NCBI RefSeq assembly: GCF_003640665.1 | Contig: NZ_QQXL01000008.1 | Coordinates: 1 to 64,000, forward strand | DNA length: 64,000 nt | Source: Galactobacter caseinivorans | GTDB lineage: Bacteria; Actinomycetota; Actinomycetes; Actinomycetales; Micrococcaceae | Direction of reading: 5' to 3' | Shown here: piece by piece, positions 16,560 to 24,525 of the stretch | How positions within the stretch are numbered: the first letter of the stretch is position 1 | Layout: each line of letters begins with the position of its first letter | Program-made: the position numbers and the translations under genes | The notes under the pieces: generated by a model | Database searches by the model: none | Told to the model about the DNA's origin: nothing | What the model saw: only the letters and a program-made list of their open reading frames with translations

Positions 16560-17915
16560 ATGTCCCCCGCCCCAGCCGCCCACAGCACCCGCCTCTTGGG
16601 CGGCGCCTACCCTTGGTGGCTTGTCGTGGACACCGCGACGATCCTCAACATCTCCCTCATCGGTTTTGCCGTGCCGCTGCTGGCCCTCATGGTCACCAAC
16701 TCCCCCGCCCAGGCCGGCCTGATCGGCAGCATTGGAATCGCCATCCGCGTCCTGACCTCCATGCTCGGAGGCATCCAGGCGGACCGTCACCCACGCCTGC
16801 GCCTTATGCTCTTGGGGGCCCTGAGCGGCCTGGCCCTCGCGGCGATCTTCACCGCGCTCGCCGCGGCGCAGGCACTGAGTTTTCCCGTTCTCCTGGCGCT
16901 CAACGCGGCGATGGCCGCCCGCAACGGGCTCTTTGCCCCGGTCACGGACGCGGCACTCAAGGACCTGGTCCCAGCCCGAGCACTGGGCCGGGCCCAGGCC
17001 GCGAACCAAGGGCGCGACGCCGTGTTGTCGCTGGCCGCCGCCCCGCTGGGTGGGGTGCTGCTCGCGGTGGGCGGCTGGCTACTGGGCGCCACTCTCATCT
17101 TCAGTCAGCTGATCGCGAGCGCGACCGCTTGGGTGTTGCTGCGGCGTTGGACCCCCCAGCCCGGCCCGGAGGCCGAGCCGGGCGCCGTAGCCGACCCCGC
17201 GGCGTCGAGCACCGGACCTGATCCCGCGGCCCGCCGCCGCGGCCACCAGGAACTTGGCTCCGCGTTCCGCTGGCTGTGGCGCCGCCCAGACCTGCGCGGC
17301 GCACTGTTGGTCACCACACTCGTGAACCTGGGATTTAATGTGCTCGTGAGCACCTTGGTGTTTGCCATGCAGCAGGACGGCGTCTCGGTGGCGCAGATTG
17401 GGCTGGTCTCCGGCGGCATGGGCGCCGGGATGCTGCTGGGCGCCACAACGGCCCCGTGGCTGGTCTCGCGGCTGCCTGCCGGGCCGCTCTCCATCGCAGG
17501 ATTGGTGCTCCTGGCCGCGGCGTCCGCCACTCTGCCGTGGATCACAGAGCCCCTGGGGCTGGCCATCGCGTTGGCCTGCAGCATGCTCGGCACGCCGGCC
17601 CTCAACGCCGCACTGCTGGGGTACTTCATGGTGGCCACGCCGCCGGACATGATGGGGCGCGCCAGCTCCATCGTCTCGGTCTTCTCCACCGGGGCCATGC
17701 CGCTCTCACCCCTCATCGCCGGCGTGGGGCTCAGCCTGGCCGGGCGCACCCCCACGCTGTTAGTTGGCATGGGGATCTGCGTGGCAGCCGCGGCGCTGGC
17801 GTTGGGGACGCGCCAGCTGCGTCGTCTTCCCAAGGAAGCGCAGTGGACGGCGCACGCGACGGCCGCCGCGGCGCCAGCCGGGCCCGCCGGGCCAACCAGA
17901 CCAGCCAGACCCTGA
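16560..17915 (+). CDS. Major facilitator superfamily transporter
   Basis: A 451-residue transporter with about twelve helices and a Pro/Ala/Glu-rich cytoplasmic loop near residues 205-230 between the two halves. The loop-2 motif reads GGIQADRHPRLRLM, an MFS motif A variant. The order resembles small-molecule exporters of the EntS/MFS-3 type. ATG 16560 is taken as start because upstream codons run into the operator. Regulated export by the divergent ArsR-type regulator is inferred; the substrate is unknown. Confidence 0.88.
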   Translation: MSPAPAAHSTRLLGGAYPWWLVVDTATILNISLIGFAVPLLALMVTNSPAQAGLIGSIGIAIRVLTSMLGGIQADRHPRLRLMLLGALSGLALAAIFTALAAAQALSFPVLLALNAAMAARNGLFAPVTDAALKDLVPARALGRAQAANQGRDAVLSLAAAPLGGVLLAVGGWLLGATLIFSQLIASATAWVLLRRWTPQPGPEAEPGAVADPAASSTGPDPAARRRGHQELGSAFRWLWRRPDLRGALLVTTLVNLGFNVLVSTLVFAMQQDGVSVAQIGLVSGGMGAGMLLGATTAPWLVSRLPAGPLSIAGLVLLAAASATLPWITEPLGLAIALACSMLGTPALNAALLGYFMVATPPDMMGRASSIVSVFSTGAMPLSPLIAGVGLSLAGRTPTLLVGMGICVAAAALALGTRQLRRLPKEAQWTAHATAAAAPAGPAGPTRPARP

Positions 17916-17918
17916 CTG

Positions 17919-18255
17919 GCTGTCTTACCCCGCCAGGTGAGGTACGGGTTCGGCGACCGTGCGGTAGTGCCGACCTGAGGCGCCGGGCGACGCCGCTCTG
18001 GGGGCGCTCAACGTTTCCGGGGGGCAAGTCCATCTCCCCAGGGCACCCCCGGCCCCGCGCCTGCCACCTGATACGACATTCGCCGCGTTGCACGACGGCG
18101 TTTGTCGTATGAAGTGTCACTCCGCGGCAGCGACGTCGTACCAGGTGGCATTTGTCGCACGGGGTGGCAACCCGGCCCCCCGCAGACCCGCGCCCGTCCG
18201 AACTCGAGACAGGAACCCCGCCAACCGCGTACCTCACCTAGCGGGGTAATACAGC
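17919..18255. mobile_element. MITE-like element with 28-bp terminal inverted repeats
   Basis: The left end 17919-17946 and the right end 18228-18255 are reverse complements at 26 of 28 positions, with core TTACCCCGCCAGGTGAGG. Together they enclose 337 bp that fill the convergent gap between the MFS and amidase genes almost exactly. No ORF of note lies inside, so it would be non-autonomous. No flanking target duplication is visible. A pure structural or paired-terminator role remains possible. The inside holds a second set of repeats (18062-18169). Confidence 0.55.
18062..18169. repeat. Four copies of a TGTCGTAYCAGGTGGCA-like motif
   Basis: Copies are at 18062-18082 (minus), 18099-18119, 18130-18150 and 18149-18169 (plus). 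The first and third pair over 16 bases (TGCCACCTGATACGAC) with one mismatch, and the first and second can also pair, so alternative hairpins are possible. Confidence 0.75.
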
Positions 18256-19058
18256 TAGCCCTCTTGCGGGGCCGGCACACCGATGCGGCGGTTGGCGAGC
18301 ACGGGCAGGAACTCGCGGACCTCGTCCACGCGCTGGCGCGTGATGTCCGCGGTGACCAGCCCCTCTGGCTCGTCCTCCAGGTAATCCACGGCCTGGGCCA
18401 TGGGGTCCAGGATGGCGGAGTAGCCGATGGTGCGCTCGTTGGAGGTGCCGGCGGCGGCGACCCACACCGTGTTCTCCACCGCGCGGGCGGCCAACAGGGT
18501 GCGCCAGTGAGAGACCTTGCGATCACCCTTGTACCAAGCCGCGCCAATCAGCAGGGCGTCCACGCCCTCCAGTGCCAGGTCGCGTGCCAGCTCCGGGAAG
18601 CGGATGTCGTAGCAGGTCATGATGCCGAACTTCAGGCCACCCAGCTCAAAAGTGACGCGCTGATCCGCCGGGCCGGCCGTGATGCGGCTGGACTCCTTGA
18701 AGGAGAACGCGTCGTAGAGGTGGATCTTGCGGTAGGTGGTGAGGATGGCGCCCTTGGGGTCCACCGCCACCACGGTGTTGAAGGGGCGGTCCTCGCCGTT
18801 GGGCTCGTAGCCGCCGGCCACCACGGCGATGCCGTGCCCGGCCGCGATGAAGGAGAGGCGCTGCACAAAGCGGGACCAGTCCTTGGCCACCTGCTCGGCA
18901 AAGTCGCCCTTGATCTTGCCGATGGAGACCATGGATTCCTCGGGGAACAGCACCAGCCCGGCGCCGTCCGCCTTGGCCTGCCCGGCAAGCCGATCCATGG
19001 TTTCCAGGTTCTCGAAGACATCCCCGCTCGGATCAAACTGACCGACGCTGACCTTCAT
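18255..19058 (-). CDS. Carbon-nitrogen hydrolase (nitrilase superfamily)
   Basis: A 267-residue amidase of the nitrilase superfamily with the Glu-Lys-Cys triad: Glu in VLFPEES (about residue 41), Lys in YRKIHLYD (about 111), Cys in GIMTCYDIRFPELAR (about 149). Length and motifs fit the omega-amidase/deaminated-glutathione amidase branch, which hydrolyse small amides in the cytoplasm. GGGAG lies upstream of ATG 19058. The stop is at the edge of the inverted-repeat element. Confidence 0.9.
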   Translation of the reverse strand: MKVSVGQFDPSGDVFENLETMDRLAGQAKADGAGLVLFPEESMVSIGKIKGDFAEQVAKDWSRFVQRLSFIAAGHGIAVVAGGYEPNGEDRPFNTVVAVDPKGAILTTYRKIHLYDAFSFKESSRITAGPADQRVTFELGGLKFGIMTCYDIRFPELARDLALEGVDALLIGAAWYKGDRKVSHWRTLLAARAVENTVWVAAAGTSNERTIGYSAILDPMAQAVDYLEDEPEGLVTADITRQRVDEVREFLPVLANRRIGVPAPQEG

Positions 19059-19149
19059 GGTGCTCCCTTAGCTCATCTCGCCTGACACGTGCTCTCACTC
19101 TATCCGGCGCAACGCTAGCCCATCATGGATCCCCGCGGGCTGGCCCGGC

Positions 19150-20622
19150 TCACATCAGCCCTGCGACGCGGCTTGCGCCCTGCGCAAACGCTCCCGCGCA
19201 CACCAACAGGACCACCACCACGCTGGCGGCGGCTTGGTATTGGGCGGACCTGATCTTGCCCGACGCCGCTGGGTCGGCTCCGGCGCCGGAGGGCCGGTTG
19301 CGCAGGCGGTTGGCAAGGATGCGCCACGCGTCGCTGCCGCGCAGCATGGCCGCAGCAGCAACCCAGACGCTCAGGCCCATCAGCGCCAGGCCGGAGCCGA
19401 GCGCGGGGCCAGCGCCGGGAAAGACGACTGGTGCCAGCAGGAGCAACAGCACAGGGATGGTGACTAGCCAGCGCAGGCGTGGCGGCCCGGACCCACCCAC
19501 CGCGGCTCGGCTCACCCGCAAGGAGGCGAATTGGGTTTGGATGGAGAGTGGCGAGGCTTGGTCCAGATCATCACGGAGCACCGAGCACCGCACCAGCTCC
19601 CCGGCAGCCCACGCCACGGCCGCCGTCGCCACGCTGGCAAGCCACCCCCAAGCGGCCACCAGCCCCGGGCCGCCCGGAAGGGCAAGTGCCGCCGCGGGCG
19701 CCCACGCCAGGAGGCTGCACAGCAGCAGCACCCACCGCCCCCAGCGCAGCCCAGGGTGAGCGCTCAAGTACTCCCTGCCCGCGTCGTCGGCCACTACTCC
19801 CGCCGCCGCCCGCTCTCCTAGCCACCACACCACCGCGCTGCCCAGCGCACCAGCGGCCGCAAACCCCGCGTTCCACGGGGTGGGAGCCAAGGCCGCGAAG
19901 CCGACCAAGCCGAGCGCGCACACGGGCACATAGCGCAGGCGCAGGTGCGCCCTGTGCTTGCGCCGCAGCAGTTCTCGGCGCGCCGAGGTCTCATCCGGGT
20001 GCTGGGCCAGGGCGGCCGTCAAGATCTGGCCGGCCCTCCGGTGCCCCTTGGCGTCCTCGCCCAGAATCATGGCGTAGTGCAGGCGTAGCGCTTCGTCCTC
20101 GGGATGGGCACCCAGCGCCTCCACCAGAGTGGAGCGCGCACCGGCAGAATCGCCGCGCTGCACCTGCAAGAACGCGGTGAAACGCGCCACCAAGACGGGG
20201 TGGGCGCCCAGCCGAGCGGCCTCGGCAATGGCCTGCTCCGCTTGGTCTAAGTACACCTCATCCCCCAGCGCCAAGAGAGCCCTGGCCAACTGCATGTGTG
20301 CGTCGCCATCCATGGGGTCAAAGTGCAGAGAGGTATTGATGTAGCTGAGCCCCGCACGGGCCTGCCCCAGGTCCAGCGCCGCGGAGGCACGGTTGAACCA
20401 GAGGGCAGCGGACTCGGGTTCAAGGCTCAGTGCGTGGGCCAGGATCTGCTCCGCCACCTCCGGATGCCCGTCCGCCATCTCTACCGCGGACAGCGACTTT
20501 AACCACTCGGTGTCATTGCCGTATTCGGACCCCGTGTCCAGTAAAACCCGGCGAGCCTGCGCGTACCGGCCGCCCGCGAAGTAGACGTGTGCTCGCCGGA
20601 GAACGTTCTCCAACTCGCTCAC
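19150..20622 (-). CDS. TPR-containing membrane protein coupled to an AAA+ ATPase
   Basis: About 490 residues. The first 220 are tetratricopeptide-like helical repeats (HVYFAGGRYAQARRVL, AEQILAHALSLEPESAALWFNRA, LSYINTSLHFDPMDGDAH). The rest carries hydrophobic stretches near 232-275, 295-345, 395-430 and 465-485, so the TPR part is anchored at the membrane. I place the start at GTG 20622, giving the GTGA overlap with the upstream ATPase gene and a good AAAGG spacing; GTG 20628 is the alternative. Codons near the C-terminus contain a GCCCGACG repeat copy encoding GADPAASGK. Function is not known; coupling implies action with the ATPase. Confidence 0.82.
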   Translation of the reverse strand: MSELENVLRRAHVYFAGGRYAQARRVLLDTGSEYGNDTEWLKSLSAVEMADGHPEVAEQILAHALSLEPESAALWFNRASAALDLGQARAGLSYINTSLHFDPMDGDAHMQLARALLALGDEVYLDQAEQAIAEAARLGAHPVLVARFTAFLQVQRGDSAGARSTLVEALGAHPEDEALRLHYAMILGEDAKGHRRAGQILTAALAQHPDETSARRELLRRKHRAHLRLRYVPVCALGLVGFAALAPTPWNAGFAAAGALGSAVVWWLGERAAAGVVADDAGREYLSAHPGLRWGRWVLLLCSLLAWAPAAALALPGGPGLVAAWGWLASVATAAVAWAAGELVRCSVLRDDLDQASPLSIQTQFASLRVSRAAVGGSGPPRLRWLVTIPVLLLLLAPVVFPGAGPALGSGLALMGLSVWVAAAAMLRGSDAWRILANRLRNRPSGAGADPAASGKIRSAQYQAAASVVVVLLVCAGAFAQGASRVAGLM

Positions 20623-21977
20623 GACCACCAGCCTTTGCGCTGCCCCGACTTTCCGCTCGCCTCGCGGGTGGACAGGTATCTGCGCAGATCGTCATAGCGG
20701 CCCGAATCGTTGGCGAAACGCACCACGTTGCGGGCAGATTGCATCCATTCCCCCGTGGAGGGGCGGACCTCTGCCAGGGCAAGTTGCAGGTGGTGCATGG
20801 TGAGTGGCTGCACGGAACCGGCCGCGATGGACTCCGTCATGGCCTTCTCCGCGGCTGTCACGGTGAGATGCTCAAGATCCGCGCCGGAGAAGCCTTCGGT
20901 GGCCTGGGTCAAGGCGGCCAGGTCAATGCCAGCCACTGGACGAGCGGCGAGGTGCGTGCGAAGGATGGCCGCGCGAGCCGTGGCATCCGGTGGGCTGACG
21001 AGCACGGCACGGTCCAGGCGGCCTGGACGCAGCACCGCCTCATCCAGGTCCCACGGGTGGTTGGTGGCGGCCAGCACGTAGAGCCCGTCGTTGTTTCCCT
21101 GCATTGAATCCATCTCCAGCAGCAGCTGGTTCACGGAGCCGCGGAGCCAGGATGCGGGCCCGGTGAGGCCGGAGCGCTTCAATGCCAATGCATCAATCTC
21201 ATCCAAAAACAGCACCGTGGGGCCGTCGTTGTGACGGGCCTCCTGGAACACAGAGTGGATATTCTTCTCGGTTTGTCCGCGATAGGAATCAACTACATCC
21301 GTCATCACCAAGGACATAAACCCGGCGCCAAGTTCACCCGCCACCGCTCGGGCCATGTAGGTCTTGCCGCAACCGGGCGCCCCGTACAACAACAGCCCGC
21401 CGCGCAGCGACTTACCGAAGGCCTTGGCAATCTCCGCATGGCGCATGGGCTGGATGAAGGACTCATTCAGGCGCTGCTTCACATCATCTAGCCCGCCCAC
21501 GTCCGCAAAGCTGATGCGGGGCAGCCCAGGCTCCAAAGGCGCCACGCCCTCTGCCTGTGGCGGGCCTCCGGGGCGAAGGTGCCCGGTCTCCGCCTGTCGC
21601 GGGTCCACAAAGGGAGGCGGCACCGCCGCATCCAACTGCTGCTCGGCATGGTGCCAATCAAAGTCCGGAGGGGTGTCCGCTGCCGGCTCCTGTGGTGCAG
21701 CGGCTTCCGAGCTGGCCGTTTCCGGGCTGACCGTTTCCGCGGGGGCCGCTTCCGGGGTGGGGGCCGACGCCGTCGGGCCGTCTCCCACGCCACCGGTCAC
21801 CAGCGCTAGCGCCTGCGCGTTTCCGGGGTCTCGCGCAAGCACCTTAGCGGCCTCCGTGACGGCCTCTGCGGGACGCCCGCTGGCCACCAAGAGGTCCGCG
21901 AGCGCCAATCGCAGTGGCACATTCTCGGGATCGGCGCTGACGGCTGCCTGGACTGCCTTGACTGCTTCGTGACTCAT
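20619..21977 (-). CDS. AAA+ ATPase with N-terminal TPR segment
   Basis: A 452-residue protein: one TPR-like unit at about 5-60, a Pro/Ala/Glu linker to about 150, then a single AAA+ module. Visible are Walker A GAPGCGKT at 199-206, Walker B VLFLDEID at 255-262, and the ATNHPWDLDEAVLRPGRLDR block holding sensor 1 and the arginine finger. The module is of the classic (katanin/CDC48-like) AAA clade, used to remodel or unfold proteins. No protease or N-terminal Cdc48 domain is present. Partner TPR tracts in both proteins suggest a membrane-bound complex. A purA terminator-like region lies upstream. Confidence 0.88.
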   Translation of the reverse strand: MSHEAVKAVQAAVSADPENVPLRLALADLLVASGRPAEAVTEAAKVLARDPGNAQALALVTGGVGDGPTASAPTPEAAPAETVSPETASSEAAAPQEPAADTPPDFDWHHAEQQLDAAVPPPFVDPRQAETGHLRPGGPPQAEGVAPLEPGLPRISFADVGGLDDVKQRLNESFIQPMRHAEIAKAFGKSLRGGLLLYGAPGCGKTYMARAVAGELGAGFMSLVMTDVVDSYRGQTEKNIHSVFQEARHNDGPTVLFLDEIDALALKRSGLTGPASWLRGSVNQLLLEMDSMQGNNDGLYVLAATNHPWDLDEAVLRPGRLDRAVLVSPPDATARAAILRTHLAARPVAGIDLAALTQATEGFSGADLEHLTVTAAEKAMTESIAAGSVQPLTMHHLQLALAEVRPSTGEWMQSARNVVRFANDSGRYDDLRRYLSTREASGKSGQRKGWWS

Positions 21978-22098
21978 TCGCGGATCCCTTCGGGCTGAGC
22001 TGAGAAGGTCTAGCGCGGCACGGAACCCAGCGCCCGCACCGCTACTCCGGAACCAGCGTAGTGGGCGCCGCCGGGGCCGCCCTCAGAACCGCCCTCGA

Positions 22099-22167
22099 TG
22101 GATCCCCCGGGTTCTTGGGGATCCCCTGCCCACTCGACGGGGGATCCACGAAAACCCGGGGGATCCA
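22099..22167. terminator. Nested inverted repeats built on GGATCC, downstream of purA
   Basis: TGGATCCCCCGGGTT (22099-22113) is the exact reverse complement of AACCCGGGGGATCCA (22153-22167). Two further GGGGATCC sites lie between, one of them the palindrome GGGGATCCCC at 22117-22126. It lies 32 bp beyond the purA stop on the minus strand and before the AAA+ gene, so a terminator role is likely although no T tract follows. Confidence 0.55.
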
Positions 22168-22198
22168 CGCCGCACCCCAGCCAGCCAGCCAGCCGGCC

Positions 22199-23497
22199 TC
22201 AGTCCAGCACGGGGCCAATCAGATCGTGAATCACAATGGTCTGGTCCCGGTCCGGGCCCACGCCGATGGCGCTGAAGCGGCAGCCGGACATGGCCTCCAG
22301 GGCCAGCACGTAGTCCCGAGCGTTCTGCGGCAGATCCTCCAGCGTCTTGGCGCCGGAGATGTCCTCGGTCCATCCGTCGAAGTACTCGAAGATGGGCTTG
22401 GCGTGGTGGAACTCGGACTGGGTCATGGGGACCTCGTCCTGGCGCTCACCATCGATCTCGTATGCCACGCACACGGGGATCTTGTCGATGCCGGTGAGCA
22501 CGTCCAGCTTGGTGACGAAGTAGTCGGTGAAGCCGTTCACGCGCGCGGCGTAGCGGGCCAGCACTGCGTCGTACCAGCCGGTGCGGCGCGGGCGGCCGGT
22601 GTTCACGCCAAACTCGCCGCCCACGGTGCGCAGCTGCTCGCCCATGGAGTCAAAGAGCTCGGTGGGGAACGGGCCGGCCCCGACGCGGGTGGTGTAGGCC
22701 TTGATGATGCCGATGGAGCGCTGGATCCGGGTGGGGCCAATGCCCGCACCCACGGAGGCGCCGCCTGCGGTGGGGTTGGAGGAGGTGACGAACGGGTAGG
22801 TGCCGTGGTCCACGTCAAGGAACGTGGCCTGTCCGCCCTCCATGAGCACCACCTTTCCCTCATCAAGGGCGCGGTTCAGGACCAGCTCGGAGTCAATGAC
22901 CATGGGGCGCAGGCGCTCGGCGAACGCCAGGAAGTAGTCCACGATCTCGTCCGTGAGCACGGCCCTGCGGTTGTAAATCTTGACCAGCAGCTCGTTCTTC
23001 TGGCGCAGCGCACCCTCCACCTTTTGGCGCAGGATGGACTCGTCAAAGATGTCCTGGACGCGGATGCCCAGGCGCCCCACCTTGTCCATGTAGGCGGGGC
23101 CAATGCCGCGGCCCGTGGTGCCGATGGCGCGCTTGCCAAGGAAACGCTCGGTGACCTTGTCCATGGTCTGGTGGTACGGGGCCACCAGGTGGGCGTTGGC
23201 GGAGACGCGCAGGCGGGAGGTGTCCCCTCCGCGGGCCTCGAGCGCGTCCATCTCTTCGAAGAGCGCCTCCAGGTTCACCACGCAGCCGTTGCCGAGGATC
23301 GGGATGGTGTTGGGGGAAAGGATGCCGGCGGGGATGAGCTTGAGCTCGTACTTCTCGCCGCCCACCACCACGGTGTGCCCGGCGTTGTTGCCGCCGTTCG
23401 GCTTGACCACATAGTCCACGCGCCCGCCCAATAGGTCGGTCGCTTTGCCCTTGCCTTCGTCGCCCCACTGGGCGCCGACGATGACGATCGCTGGCAT
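22199..23497 (-). CDS. purA: Adenylosuccinate synthase
   Basis: A 432-residue GTP-dependent enzyme that joins IMP and aspartate in AMP synthesis. The P-loop GDEGKGK is at 12-18 with the catalytic Asp13; [31 protein letters not shown] and the late [11 protein letters not shown] complete the family pattern. ATG 23497 follows GGAGGGGGAG and starts the standard [13 protein letters not shown]; the longer frame adds low-complexity residues. Flanked by genes unrelated to purines. Confidence 0.98.
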   Translation of the reverse strand: MPAIVIVGAQWGDEGKGKATDLLGGRVDYVVKPNGGNNAGHTVVVGGEKYELKLIPAGILSPNTIPILGNGCVVNLEALFEEMDALEARGGDTSRLRVSANAHLVAPYHQTMDKVTERFLGKRAIGTTGRGIGPAYMDKVGRLGIRVQDIFDESILRQKVEGALRQKNELLVKIYNRRAVLTDEIVDYFLAFAERLRPMVIDSELVLNRALDEGKVVLMEGGQATFLDVDHGTYPFVTSSNPTAGGASVGAGIGPTRIQRSIGIIKAYTTRVGAGPFPTELFDSMGEQLRTVGGEFGVNTGRPRRTGWYDAVLARYAARVNGFTDYFVTKLDVLTGIDKIPVCVAYEIDGERQDEVPMTQSEFHHAKPIFEYFDGWTEDISGAKTLEDLPQNARDYVLALEAMSGCRFSAIGVGPDRDQTIVIHDLIGPVLD

Positions 23498-23814
23498 CGG
23501 ATTCTCCCCCTCCGTGTGCCGCGAGTGCGGCGGATGTGGCCTGGTGGCCGCGGCCCGGTGTCCCGGTGTCCCGGACACAGGAATGCCTCCCGCGCCCCTC
23601 CGTGGTGGTGACCGGCGGGGCTTGCAAGAGGCTCTTGCGATCAAAGTTTACCCGCCGAAAGGAGAAAGCAGGAAGGCCAAGCACCTCGGCGGCCGGTTTT
23701 TGACGCGCTGGCGCGCATTTTTGGCCGCCAAGTTCCCTGCCCGACGCCGCGTGGTCGCCGTGAGCGGGCAGCGTCGGGCAGATGCGCTGCTGAGTGAGGG
23801 GCGCCAGCGCCGCC
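23498..23814. other. 317-bp gap with purA promoter region and a repeat element
   Basis: The part near 23498-23660 should carry the purA promoter; TAAACT on the minus strand at 23645-23650 is a possible -10 box. The right part has a GCCCGACG-family inverted repeat: CTGCCCGACGC at 23737-23747 faces GCGTCGGGCAG at 23771-23781. I see no gene. Confidence 0.6.
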
Positions 23815-24525
23815 CTACTTGCCCAGCCCCATAATCGTATTGAACGCCAGCGCAATGGTCAGCGCGTTGAGCCCAAACGCGAGCACGGAGTGGATGGTGA
23901 CCACCCACCGCGTGCGGGTGTCCAACACCGTGACATCTGAGGCGGCGAAGGTGGTACCGACCGTGAAGGCGAAGTAGACGTGATCCACCAGTCCGGGGTG
24001 ATCGCTCTCGGGGAAGTCCAGCACCTTGCCCGGCCGGGCCTCCTCACTGCGCAGCAGGTAGAGCTGGGCGAAGCCCCAGTGGAGCATGGCCCAACCCAGC
24101 AGCATGGACCACACGCCGAGGAACTTGTTGATGCCGCGATCATCCGCCCCCACGAGTGAATCGGCGAGGATGACCTGCAAGGCGGCTAGGATGCCGATCA
24201 GTGCCGGCACCACCGTAAAGATCGTCACGATGGGCTTGCGCGCGCGGCCCAACCACCGCCGACTGGCTTCAGCCGGGGGCCCACCGCCGTTGCGCGCCAT
24301 AAAACTCAGGACCACCACGGCACCGAAGGCATAGAGAGTGCTCAGCATGCACCACCACGCCGCGCCATCCAGCGTCTCCCCAACCAGGGAGTAGATCCCG
24401 ATGGCCGCCAGGACCAGCTGGATACCCCAGTTGGACAGGACCACTGCCGTGGGGTGGCGGGGGCGCTGCCTGGGCTGCGGGCGCGGCGGCCTGGCCTGCT
24501 CAGCCAATGTTCTGCCACCCGCCAT
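23815..24525 (-). CDS. DUF1345 family membrane protein
   Basis: About 236 residues with five to six hydrophobic helices. The motif VDHVYFAFTVGTTFAASDVTV and the downstream VLAFGLNALTIALAFNTI are characteristic of DUF1345, integral membrane proteins of unknown role. The start is uncertain: ATG 24525 overlaps the upstream oxidoreductase gene by 26 bp, and GTG codons lie further in. The longer frame to 24807 is a shadow of the oxidoreductase gene. Confidence 0.75.
   Translation of the reverse strand: MAGGRTLAEQARPPRPQPRQRPRHPTAVVLSNWGIQLVLAAIGIYSLVGETLDGAAWWCMLSTLYAFGAVVVLSFMARNGGGPPAEASRRWLGRARKPIVTIFTVVPALIGILAALQVILADSLVGADDRGINKFLGVWSMLLGWAMLHWGFAQLYLLRSEEARPGKVLDFPESDHPGLVDHVYFAFTVGTTFAASDVTVLDTRTRWVVTIHSVLAFGLNALTIALAFNTIMGLGK

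Noticed and set aside
18062-18169. CRISPR-like array
   Set aside because: The repeats overlap, vary and include one inverted copy; there are no regular unique spacers and no cas genes.
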